A stretch of 64,000 nt of DNA from a bacterium. Its GTDB lineage: Bacteria > Armatimonadota > Zipacnadia > Zipacnadales > UBA11051. The notes under the pieces are model-generated. The model made no database searches. It was not told the DNA's origin and saw only the letters and a list, made by a program, of their open reading frames with translations. Location of the stretch: the NCBI GenBank assembly GCA_030604405.1, contig JAUVVY010000001.1, forward strand, positions 186,001 to 250,000. The letters run 5' to 3'. Positions 43,936 through 50,431 of the stretch are shown one piece after another (within the stretch, counting starts at the first letter, position 1; each line of letters starts with the position of its first letter). The position numbers and the translations under genes are program-made.

Positions 43936-43965
43936 TTGTCATAACGGGTGTTCTTGTGGTAAAAT
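43936..43965 (+). promoter_or_regulatory. Strong sigma70-type promoter of the ubiquitin-like operon
   Basis: TTGTCA at 43936-43941, 18-nt spacer, TAAAAT at 43960-43965. Each hexamer matches consensus at five of six positions. Predicted start of transcription near 43972, about 50 nt before the first E2 gene (ATG 44024, GAGGA at 44010-44014). No operator or terminator was found between promoter and gene, which suggests expression without a dedicated repressor site I can see. Confidence 0.6.
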
Positions 43966-44023
43966 GACTCAAACTGAACTTTGCACTGCTTCATCCGATT
44001 CTCTCCTCTGAGGATGCTGTTGT

Positions 44024-44524
44024 ATGAAAAGATCTACGGCTGAAAGGCGAAGCAGCCCACGGCTGCGGCGGCTGTGGGCTGATTATATGGCCCTGAACGA
44101 ACTGGTCAAGCTGAGCGATCTTATCGAGATCGCTCCCGGTGGCGACCCGGCGGACCGCTACCGGGTGCTTTATCGCTGCCGGAGTCTGGTAATCGTAACA
44201 GGCCAAGATGCCCCGGAGGTTTCAGAGCGGCACATCTGTGATATCTATCTGCACCGCGACTACCCGCAGCGGCCGCCGTACTTGATCTGGCGCACCTCCA
44301 TCTTCCATCCCAACATCATGCCGCCCGAACGCGGCGGGGCGGTATGCATCGGCGGCTGGAGCCCCAGTGAGAGCCTGCCCAACCTTGTCTTGCGAGTCGG
44401 GGAAATGATACAGTATAGAAACTTTGACCTCGATGATGTGCTCAACGAGGAAGCCGTGAAGTGGGCCAAGTATCATCAGGACCAGTTTCCGATTGACGAC
44501 AGGCCACTCGCGCCTGGTCACTAA
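44024..44524 (+). CDS. E2-like ubiquitin-conjugating enzyme 1
   Basis: 166 residues with the UBC fold: N-terminal helix RLRRLWADYMALNELV, strands ending in ICDIYLHRDYPQRPP, then WRTSIFHPNI containing the HPN motif (95-97), and GAVCIGGWSP with the catalytic Cys108 and following Trp, then the helix NLVLRVGEMIQYRNFDLDDVLNEEA. This order (YP-x-x-PP, HPN, Cys, W-S/P) is that of eukaryotic E2s, closer than many bacterial E2 relatives, which often lack HPN. It would carry the Ubl as a thioester. A C-terminal FPIDDR motif is shared with the second E2 of the cluster. The ATG has GAGGA 9 nt upstream. It is the first gene after the promoter. Confidence 0.85.
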   Translation: MKRSTAERRSSPRLRRLWADYMALNELVKLSDLIEIAPGGDPADRYRVLYRCRSLVIVTGQDAPEVSERHICDIYLHRDYPQRPPYLIWRTSIFHPNIMPPERGGAVCIGGWSPSESLPNLVLRVGEMIQYRNFDLDDVLNEEAVKWAKYHQDQFPIDDRPLAPGH

Positions 44525-44548
44525 TAAGAACCCGTGGAGGCGATAGTC

Positions 44549-45562
44549 ATGTCCCGACCACACTGGCTGCTGGGCGTTGTCTGCTGTGCGACATTGCTGT
44601 TGGGGGCGGCGATGTGCAGCGCTGATTTCAGTCAGGCCTTCAAGCAGATTGACCCCGCTGTCGTCACCATCACCGCCGGGGAGAAGTCCGGCTCCGGTTT
44701 CATCGTTTCTGCTGACGGCCACGTCGTCACCAACCGCCACGTGGTGGAGGAGGACGGGGACGTACAGATCGTGGTCAAGCTGCAAAACGACGAGGAGGTT
44801 GAGGCAGCCATCGCCCACAGTTCTATCGAGCGCGACCTGTGTGTGCTGAAGATCGAGCGCGCCAATCTGCCGGTGGTGCAGTTCGCCTCCTCCGACAAGC
44901 TTGAATCAGGCCAGGAGATTGCGGCGATCGGCGCTCCGCTGGGCCTGGAGCATTCCGTGACCCGGGGCGTCATATCAGCGCTGGCCCGCGAGATCGAGGG
45001 CAAGACCTATATCCAGCTAGACGCCGCGCTGAATGAAGGCAACTCCGGCGGCCCGGTTATCAACGAGGACGCCCAGGTAATCGGTATGGCGGTGATGGTG
45101 GCCGAGGAGGCGGAGAACGTCGGCTTCGCCATCCCCAGCGTCGCGGTCATGCAGTTTCTGCAGGCCAATGGGCTGAATTTCAACGTTGCACTGGGGGAGG
45201 CTCCCGCTCCGCCATCAGCACCGGTGGAGCCTGAAATCGAGGCTGCAGAAGGCGAGGCGGAGGAGCCCGCCCCGGAACCGACGCCTGGGGAGGTTGCGCC
45301 TCGGCCGGAGGCTGCCGGTGCGGGAACGGGCCAACCGCAGATGGGGGCTTCGTGGTTGGGCCTGGTGATCCTTATTAGCTTCGTAGTAGCCCTGCTGACC
45401 GCCCTGGTAGTGAGCCTGATACTCGCACGGCGGACGCCGACCCCGGCTGCGCAAGTCGCGGCCGGCGGGCCTACAGGGCCCGCTACGCCGGCAGCGCCAC
45501 CGCCACCGGCTCCCGAAGAACCGGAAGACGATCTTAGCGACATAGACATAGATCTGCACTAA
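44549..45562 (+). CDS. Membrane-anchored trypsin-like (S1C/DegP-type) serine protease without PDZ domain
   Basis: 337 residues. Signal peptide (LLGVVCCATLLLGAAMCSA), protease domain with His64 in VVTNRHVV, Asp96 in SIERDLCVLKI and Ser166 in NEGNSGGP, then an Ala/Pro/Glu-rich linker, a transmembrane helix (about 270-292) and a short cytoplasmic acidic tail ending DIDIDLH. The HtrA-type catalytic domain lacks a PDZ module. Topology puts the protease in the periplasm and the tail in the cytoplasm. The ATG at 44549 has GGAGG about 8 nt upstream (the ORF from a GTG at 44534 covers it). It sits between E2 and Ubl genes, a surprising place for a periplasmic protease; it could sense envelope state or process substrates. 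Confidence 0.88.
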   Translation: MSRPHWLLGVVCCATLLLGAAMCSADFSQAFKQIDPAVVTITAGEKSGSGFIVSADGHVVTNRHVVEEDGDVQIVVKLQNDEEVEAAIAHSSIERDLCVLKIERANLPVVQFASSDKLESGQEIAAIGAPLGLEHSVTRGVISALAREIEGKTYIQLDAALNEGNSGGPVINEDAQVIGMAVMVAEEAENVGFAIPSVAVMQFLQANGLNFNVALGEAPAPPSAPVEPEIEAAEGEAEEPAPEPTPGEVAPRPEAAGAGTGQPQMGASWLGLVILISFVVALLTALVVSLILARRTPTPAAQVAAGGPTGPATPAAPPPPAPEEPEDDLSDIDIDLH

Positions 45563-45574
45563 GGAGGCTTTGCA

Positions 45575-45844
45575 GTGGGTAAAGTAAAAGTCACAATCAC
45601 GGATACAACCGGCAGCAAATCTCAGGAGGCTTCTCTGCCCGATGACGCACCGGTGCGCCGCATCATCGCCAAGCTCGTCCAGATGATGAGCCTGCCCACC
45701 ACGGGACCAGACGGCCAGCCGATGAGCTACAAGTTTCATCACAAGGCCTCGGGGACCCAGCTTGCTGACGAGCAGACCCTCGCTGACGGCAAGGTCCAGG
45801 ACGGCGACGTGCTGCGCTTGCAGCCTGAAATCACGGCGGGTTAG
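45575..45844 (+). CDS. Ubiquitin-like protein (YukD-like beta-grasp), C-terminal Ala-Gly
   Basis: 89 residues. KVKVTITDTTGSK opens the first hairpin, then LPDDAPVRRIIAKLVQMM is the helix, then SYKFHHKASGTQLADEQTLADG and VQDGDVLRLQPEI, the beta-grasp pattern of ubiquitin/YukD-type proteins with the D-G-D turn before the last strand. The C-terminus is ...PEITAG followed directly by TAG, leaving a single free terminal Gly, so it would not need a protease to mature. Start is GTG at 45575 with AAGGAGG overlapping the upstream stop. It is expected to be adenylated by the adjacent E1 and transferred to the E2s. C-terminal single Gly rather than GG is a deviation from ubiquitin. Confidence 0.85.
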   Translation: MGKVKVTITDTTGSKSQEASLPDDAPVRRIIAKLVQMMSLPTTGPDGQPMSYKFHHKASGTQLADEQTLADGKVQDGDVLRLQPEITAG

Positions 45845-45855
45845 GCGGGCGGCGG

Positions 45856-47082
45856 ATGAATGACGAACAAGCTCAGGAGCAAGCTGTAGAGGTCACCTTC
45901 CCGGAGCCAATCGATGTTGACCTGCATGAAGACAGGTACCACCGGCTGCGGCTGATTCAATGGTGGGACCAAGAGCGCCTGCAGAACGCGCGCGTACTGG
46001 TCGTTGGCGCCGGTGCGCTGGGCAATGAGATTCTCAAGAACATTGCCCTGCTTGGCATTGGCCGCACGATGATCGTGGATATAGACATCATCGAGGAGTC
46101 CAATCTCACTCGCTCCATTCTGTTCCGCGCCTCCGACAACGGCGGCGAAAAGGCGGCAGTGGCCGCCCGCGCCGGGATGGAGATCAACCCCGACATCACG
46201 GTCGAGGGCCGCAACGCCGACATCAATTACGATGTCGGCCTGGGCGTGTTCGGTGAGATGGACGTCGTCTTCGGCGCCCTGGATAACCGTGAGGCGCGCG
46301 TGACGATGAACTCGGCATGTTACAAGCTGGGAGTGCCGTTTGTTGACGGGGCCATCGAAGTGACAAATGGGATGGTGCGCGTGTTTGTGGGCGGTGAAGA
46401 TCAGCCCTGCTACGAATGCACCATGTCCGAGTTGGACTACCAGTTGCTGAATATGCGGCGTTCCTGTGCGCTCTTGACCCGTGACGAGATTCTCGAGGGC
46501 AAGGTCCCGACCACCCCCACCATTGGCTCCATCATCGCCGGCATGCAGGTGCAAGAGGCCATCAAGCTGCTACACGCCGACCGCGGCTTGTCCACACTGG
46601 CGGGCAAAGGCTACTTCGTTAACGGTCTTACGCACGACTCTTACATCATCAACTATAAGCGCCGCGAAGACTGCCCAGCCCATGAAACTCTGGAGGATAT
46701 TCAAAAACTCGATGTCCGCAGCACTGAGCTCACCGGGGCCGAGGCGCTGGAGATGGCGCGATCGCAAGTGTCAGCCGAGGCGGTCGTAGAATTCCACCGG
46801 GAGCTGTGCACGCGGCTCTACTGCCCAAAGTGTGACGAATACGAGGACTATTTCCGCTCGCTGGGCAAGCTTTCGGTCAAAGAAGCCGAGTGCCCGCACT
46901 GCGAGACCATGCGCGAGCCGGACCTGACCCACAGCCTCAACGGCACCGAGGATTACCTGGACAAGACCTTAGCCGAGCTGGGGCTGCCGCCTTATGATAT
47001 AATCACCGGCCGCGCCGGCTGGGACATGAAACATTTCCTCATCGCTGGCGACCGCCAGGAAGCTTTGGGCAGCATCGCCTGA
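45856..47082 (+). CDS. E1-like Ubl-activating enzyme (ThiF/MoeB/UBA family)
   Basis: 408 residues. Adenylation domain: GAGALG (51-56), VDIDIIEESNLTRSILF with the E1 Arg finger region, GGEKA (Lys99), and ALDNREAR (143-148) that binds ATP/Mg. Zinc: CYEC (185-188), then C273-P-A-H276 instead of the second CxxC of MoeB, and a C-terminal zinc-ribbon-like pair CPKC (323-326) and CPHC (346-349). Cys204 (RRSCALLTRDEILEGKVPTTPTIG, in part) is a candidate catalytic Cys in the place where E1s carry theirs. The extra C-terminal ~130 residues could recruit E2. The segment before the fold holds IDVDLHED (19-26). The ATG at 45856 lies 11 bp after the Ubl gene. Confidence 0.88.
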   Translation: MNDEQAQEQAVEVTFPEPIDVDLHEDRYHRLRLIQWWDQERLQNARVLVVGAGALGNEILKNIALLGIGRTMIVDIDIIEESNLTRSILFRASDNGGEKAAVAARAGMEINPDITVEGRNADINYDVGLGVFGEMDVVFGALDNREARVTMNSACYKLGVPFVDGAIEVTNGMVRVFVGGEDQPCYECTMSELDYQLLNMRRSCALLTRDEILEGKVPTTPTIGSIIAGMQVQEAIKLLHADRGLSTLAGKGYFVNGLTHDSYIINYKRREDCPAHETLEDIQKLDVRSTELTGAEALEMARSQVSAEAVVEFHRELCTRLYCPKCDEYEDYFRSLGKLSVKEAECPHCETMREPDLTHSLNGTEDYLDKTLAELGLPPYDIITGRAGWDMKHFLIAGDRQEALGSIA

Positions 47083-47241
47083 GGCAGGCGGAGGTTGGGT
47101 GCAAGGGGGCGACATGCCGGGGCGGGGTGCCCGGCGCCAGCGATAGTAATGCAGAATAGCAGTCGCCCGAGAAGCGAAGAACTGAGACGTATTCTGGCCA
47201 AACGTGCCCTGCCCTCAGCAAGCAACAGGGAGGCAAAAACC
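47083..47241. other. Gap between E1 and hicB
   Basis: About 160 bp. An in-frame extension of hicB (from 47095) reads SEELRRILAKRALPSAS, Arg-rich, without a ribosome site; it is probably not translated. The sequence GGCGGGGTGCCCGGCGCC has inverted pieces that could fold. This is likely where HicBA transcription starts or where the cassette was inserted. I see no clear promoter hexamers. Confidence 0.4.
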
Positions 47242-47517
47242 ATGAAGCGGACATACACAGTGATTCTAACCAAGGAGCCGGAGGGTGGCTATGCGGTGAT
47301 TGTGCCGGCCCTGCCGGGGTGCTTCACGGAGGGCGCGACCATACCAGAGGCGCTGGCAATGGCACAGGAGGCCATAGAGTGCTACGTAGAAAGCCTGCTG
47401 CAGCATGGTGAACCGGTGCCCGAAGACGGCCCGATCCTGAGCTTTGATCGGGGCAACGTCACTGAGGGCTTCCTGTTTCGCGTGACGGCCAACCCTGAGG
47501 TGCCTGTACATGTCTAA
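47242..47517 (+). CDS. hicB: HicB-family antitoxin
   Basis: 91 residues. YTVILTKEPEGGYAVIVPALPGCFTEGAT followed by EALAMAQEAIECYVESLLQHGEPVP is the partial RNase-H-like fold of HicB (a recognisable G-x-Y-x-V-x-x-P-x-L-P-G-C motif). HicB neutralises the HicA mRNA interferase and usually represses its own promoter; here no DNA-binding domain is visible after residue 60. The ATG at 47242 has AGGGAGG about 9 nt upstream, preferred to the upstream frame. HicB comes before HicA with an 8-bp overlap, the less common order. Confidence 0.88.
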   Translation: MKRTYTVILTKEPEGGYAVIVPALPGCFTEGATIPEALAMAQEAIECYVESLLQHGEPVPEDGPILSFDRGNVTEGFLFRVTANPEVPVHV

Positions 47518-47737
47518 GCTGCCCCGCGTGACCGGCAAGGAAATGGTTCGCGCGCTACAGAGGGCAGGCTTTGTCGAAGATCGGCAGAAGGGCAGCCATC
47601 TGACCCTGCTTCACCCTGAAACGCGCCTCAGGACGGTTGTGCCGATACGCGGGCGCGCCCTGGGGCCAGGTCTCACCCACAGCATTCTCAAACAGGCCGG
47701 CTTGACTGCGGAAGACCTACGCCGCCTGTTGAAATAG
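47510..47737 (+). CDS. hicA: HicA-family mRNA interferase toxin
   Basis: 75 residues: KLPRVTGKEMVRALQRAGF, then RQKGSHLTLLHPE with the catalytic His of the double-stranded-RNA-binding-like fold, and a C-terminal helix (LTAEDLRRLLK). HicA cleaves mRNA in the absence of HicB. It overlaps hicB by 8 bp (ATGTCTAA). The stop is TAG at 47735-47737, and the JAMM gene starts 66 bp later. The pair may be a passenger stabilising the operon, or it may be under the control of the Ubl pathway. Confidence 0.88.
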   Translation: MSKLPRVTGKEMVRALQRAGFVEDRQKGSHLTLLHPETRLRTVVPIRGRALGPGLTHSILKQAGLTAEDLRRLLK

Positions 47738-47803
47738 TAATCCGGACACGTGGGGAAGCGGGGTGGGCATCTGCATGGGCCGAGGGAAGAAAGGACATGG
47801 GCG

Positions 47804-48868
47804 ATGGAACACAAACCTCCCGAGCAGCATGACGAGGAGCCACAAATAGATTTACACGAGCAGGAAGCAGGGCCTGAGGAGGCCGCTGTAGTTGCGCGAG
47901 TACCGGTTATATACTTCGCCGAAGAAGTTGTCGCTGAGATGAAGCGACACGCTCGCTCGGACACGCGCCAGGAGATCGCGGGCGTGCTCCTGGGCGAAGT
48001 CAACTACCAGCGCAACACGGTCTTAGTGCATGCCTCCATCGCCGCCGAACACACCCAGTCTTCGCGTGGCAACGTGACCTTCACTCACGACACCTGGGCC
48101 CAGATCAATGCGGCGGTGGATGCACAATACCCGGACCAGGCTATCGTCGGCTGGTATCACAGCCACCCGGATTTCGGCATTTTTCTCTCCAACTATGATA
48201 CCTTTATTCACCAAAACTTCTTTTCAGCCCAGTGGCAGATTGCCTATGTTGTGGACCCGGTGCGGCAGGAAGAAGGCTGCTTTGTGTGGGAAAATGGGCA
48301 ACTGGTGCGGGTGCCGGATCTGAAGCTGTACATGAACGCATCGGACTACCACGAGGCGAGCGAAATGGAGCAACCGAAGCTGCCGGATCCGTTCACCGCA
48401 GGCGGCGACAGGGTGCCTGAGGCGTATCTCCAGACCGGACAGAAGTGGGCGCTGGGTATTCTCGCGGTGCTGGTGGCCATGACGCTGGTGCTGCAGATGT
48501 ATGCGCTGGGCGAGGTCCACCGGCTCAGAGATGAGATCGCGGGAACCAGAGAAGCTGTCGCTGCCATTGAGGCCGATCTTGCTGGCCTGCACAGTCCTGA
48601 GGGCGATGTAGCGCCGGGCGAAGCGGAAATGGGGCCTGACATCGCCGCACCACCAGCCGCTGTCCTGCCCTGCGATGTCTATGAGGTTACGCCCGGCGAT
48701 ACGCTGCAGGCCATCAGTGAAGAATTCTATGGAACTCCCGATAACGCGCAGATGATTGCGCTAGTCAACGACCTTGGAGAAGATCAGCAGTTGATGCCCG
48801 GCATGGAGTTGTGGATACCGCAGTTGCCCGGACCTGAGGACGAGGCCGACGAAGCAGTGGAGCGATAA
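47804..48868 (+). CDS. JAMM/JAB1 deubiquitinase-like metalloprotease with membrane span and LysM domain
   Basis: 354 residues. N-terminal tail with QIDLHEQE (14-21), JAMM domain with Glu57 (RQEIAGVLLGE) and the zinc signature H119-S-H121-P-D-F-G-I-F-L-S129-N-Y-D132, exactly HxHx7Sx2D. Then a transmembrane helix (about 215-235), a short coiled coil (LRDEIAGTREAVAAIEADLAG) and a C-terminal LysM domain (VYEVTPGDTLQAISEEFYG ... MPGMELWIP, 292-338). With the JAMM domain in the cytoplasm the LysM would lie outside, against peptidoglycan. It would remove the Ubl from targets. ATG at 47804 with AAGGAC 7 nt upstream; a GTG at 47750 is poorer. A JAMM-TM-LysM protein is unusual. Confidence 0.85.
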   Translation: MEHKPPEQHDEEPQIDLHEQEAGPEEAAVVARVPVIYFAEEVVAEMKRHARSDTRQEIAGVLLGEVNYQRNTVLVHASIAAEHTQSSRGNVTFTHDTWAQINAAVDAQYPDQAIVGWYHSHPDFGIFLSNYDTFIHQNFFSAQWQIAYVVDPVRQEEGCFVWENGQLVRVPDLKLYMNASDYHEASEMEQPKLPDPFTAGGDRVPEAYLQTGQKWALGILAVLVAMTLVLQMYALGEVHRLRDEIAGTREAVAAIEADLAGLHSPEGDVAPGEAEMGPDIAAPPAAVLPCDVYEVTPGDTLQAISEEFYGTPDNAQMIALVNDLGEDQQLMPGMELWIPQLPGPEDEADEAVER

Positions 48869-48871
48869 GCG

Positions 48872-49411
48872 ATGAGTAGTGCCAGATTGCGCAGGCTATA
48901 CGCCGATTACCAGACCGTGCGGGATGAATTCGCGGGCCATCCGCTGATAGATGTGACGGCGCTGGCCGGCGACCCGCCTGAGGTCTATGAGGTCGTCTAT
49001 CGCATCAAGGGCCTGGAGCTTGACGAACGCACCGGCCGGCCCCGGGAGCGCAACCACCACAAAGCCAAGATCTACCTGACCCGGGCCTATCCGCGTGAGA
49101 AGCCGAAGTGCGACCTGGAGACGCCGATTTTTCACCCCAACTTCGGCTCCTATATATGCATCGGCGACCACTGGGCCGCCGGCGAGACGCTCGTGGACGT
49201 AATCATCCAGATCGGGGAGATGATCCAGTACCAGAGCTACAATCCCAAAAGCCCGCTGAACGCCGTCGCCGCGCAGTGGGCCCAGCAGAATAAGCACTTG
49301 TTTCCGATTGACGACCGCGACCTCTACCAGCCCGAGGTTGACATAGACCTCCTGGGCGAGGAACAAGGCGGCGGAGAAGAGGACAACGACCTGGGTATCG
49401 AGCTGCTATAG
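48872..49411 (+). CDS. E2-like ubiquitin-conjugating enzyme 2
   Basis: 179 residues. UBC fold with RLRRLYADYQTVRDEF, YLTRAYPREKPKCD, ETPIFHPNFGSYICIGDHW giving HPN (88-90) and catalytic Cys96, then IIQIGEMIQYQSYNP. A paralogue of the first E2: they share RLRRL-x-ADY, the YP turn, FHPN, the CIG-x-x-W stretch, GEMIQY and a C-terminal FPIDDR motif. It has an acidic tail absent from the first: VDIDLLGEE (156-164) and a stretch of Glu/Gly/Asp. It follows the JAMM gene by 3 bp. Two E2s per Ubl suggest different targets or a relay. Confidence 0.85.
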   Translation: MSSARLRRLYADYQTVRDEFAGHPLIDVTALAGDPPEVYEVVYRIKGLELDERTGRPRERNHHKAKIYLTRAYPREKPKCDLETPIFHPNFGSYICIGDHWAAGETLVDVIIQIGEMIQYQSYNPKSPLNAVAAQWAQQNKHLFPIDDRDLYQPEVDIDLLGEEQGGGEEDNDLGIELL

Positions 49412-49511
49412 CCGGTCCGCGCAGCCTGCACCGATACTTCGGAGTCCATGCCGGCAGATAGCAAGTCTATTTCATTGCGCGACCGCTCGCCGTGCCAGTT
49501 CATCTACAGCT

Positions 49512-50330
49512 ATGCGCTGCCCTTTCTGCAAGGACAATATCAGGATACAGGGAAGGTTCTGCCCGCGATGCGGCGAGCAGATATTCGGCCTGCCTGTTAG
49601 CCGGCCCGGTCGCCAGCCCGGCGCGCCAGGCTCTACTCCACCCGACGCGGCGCCGCCCTCGCCCGGACTCCCACGGCCGGTTACTCCACCCACTCAGTCG
49701 GGTCCCGCAGCGCCGCCGGACACAGTTTTCCTGGATCTGGATTTCGGAGCCCAAGAGCCTGCGACAGCCCCTGGTGGCGGTGCTGCCGGCGTACAAGTGG
49801 CTGACGACGAGTACGTAGGCAAGATCTGCCCATATTGCCGCTTCCCGATTAAGTCCGCCGAGGAGATCGTCGTCTGCCCGCAGTGCGAGGTGCCACACCA
49901 CCTCGACTGCTGGCGGGAAAACGAGGGCTGCACCACCTACGGTTGCACCGGCGGTACGCCTGCCGCCCAGCCGCTAACGCGCGGCGGCCCGCTGCCATCA
50001 CAAACCGCTTCGCGTCACGGGCCCCAGTCTCCGCCTTTGACCCCGGACGCACGGCGCCGGGTGGAGGCCACCTTCGCCGAGATGCAGGTGCGCGAACTCA
50101 ATGCCCGAGCCACCAACGCCCTCGTGCTGTCGGTGCTGGGCATCCTGTGCTTTTTGCCGGCAATGATCGGCTTCTTCATGGCTATCGCGGTGCTGAGTAA
50201 AGTCGCCCAGAATGCCGCATTTGCCAATCATCCCGCCAAAGGCCGTGCCATCGCCGCAATAGTCATCGGCGTATTCTGGCTCTTCGTATGGGGCTCCGTC
50301 ATGCTGTCAGGCCTCGGCGGTATGGGCTAG
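49512..50330 (+). CDS. Membrane-anchored zinc-ribbon/RING-like protein (candidate E3)
   Basis: 272 residues. N-terminal zinc ribbon (C3-x2-C6, C17-x2-C20), a Pro-rich linker with VFLDLDFGAQE (72-82), a RING-like treble clef: C106-x2-C109, C122-x2-C125, H129/H130, C133 followed by Trp, C140-x4-C145 (CPQCEVPHHLDCW), then a Pro/Thr-rich linker and two C-terminal helices (about 203-224, 244-264). This matches the prokaryotic RING type found in E2/Ubl operons. It would hold the E2 at the membrane. The ATG at 49512 has no good ribosome site, so translation could depend on the 100-bp leader. Confidence 0.82.
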   Translation: MRCPFCKDNIRIQGRFCPRCGEQIFGLPVSRPGRQPGAPGSTPPDAAPPSPGLPRPVTPPTQSGPAAPPDTVFLDLDFGAQEPATAPGGGAAGVQVADDEYVGKICPYCRFPIKSAEEIVVCPQCEVPHHLDCWRENEGCTTYGCTGGTPAAQPLTRGGPLPSQTASRHGPQSPPLTPDARRRVEATFAEMQVRELNARATNALVLSVLGILCFLPAMIGFFMAIAVLSKVAQNAAFANHPAKGRAIAAIVIGVFWLFVWGSVMLSGLGGMG

Positions 50331-50431
50331 TACTGACGCTATTGCAATCCAATAACCAGTGCCCCTGCAAAGAACGCCGCAGGCCTTGCTATTGGTGGCT
50401 CAGACGGTCCCTGCAGAGCCGCCGTCAGCTC

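Larger units (their letters stand above)
44024..50330 (+). other. Ubiquitin-like conjugation gene cluster (E2, S1C protease, Ubl, E1, HicBA, JAMM, E2, RING)
   Basis: Nine colinear genes: E2-like 1, membrane trypsin-like protease, ubiquitin-fold protein, E1-like adenylase, HicB, HicA, JAMM-TM-LysM protein, E2-like 2 and zinc-ribbon/RING/two-TM protein. Gaps between the core genes are 3-30 bp except around hicBA (about 160 bp before, 66 bp after) and before the RING gene (100 bp). The whole can be read as a pathway: E1 activates the Ubl, E2s carry it, the RING protein helps transfer, the JAMM protein removes it. Comparable sets are known from Caldiarchaeum and from some bacteria in comparative-genomic surveys; the bacterial BilABCD and CBASS Cap2/Cap3 systems share components but not this full set. 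Confidence 0.85.

Noticed and set aside
44024..50330. Calling the operon a BilABCD or CBASS Cap2/Cap3 system
   Set aside because: Those have one E1/E2 set, no RING, and for CBASS a cyclase; here there are two E2s, a RING-like protein, membrane spans, HicBA and no cyclase or effector.
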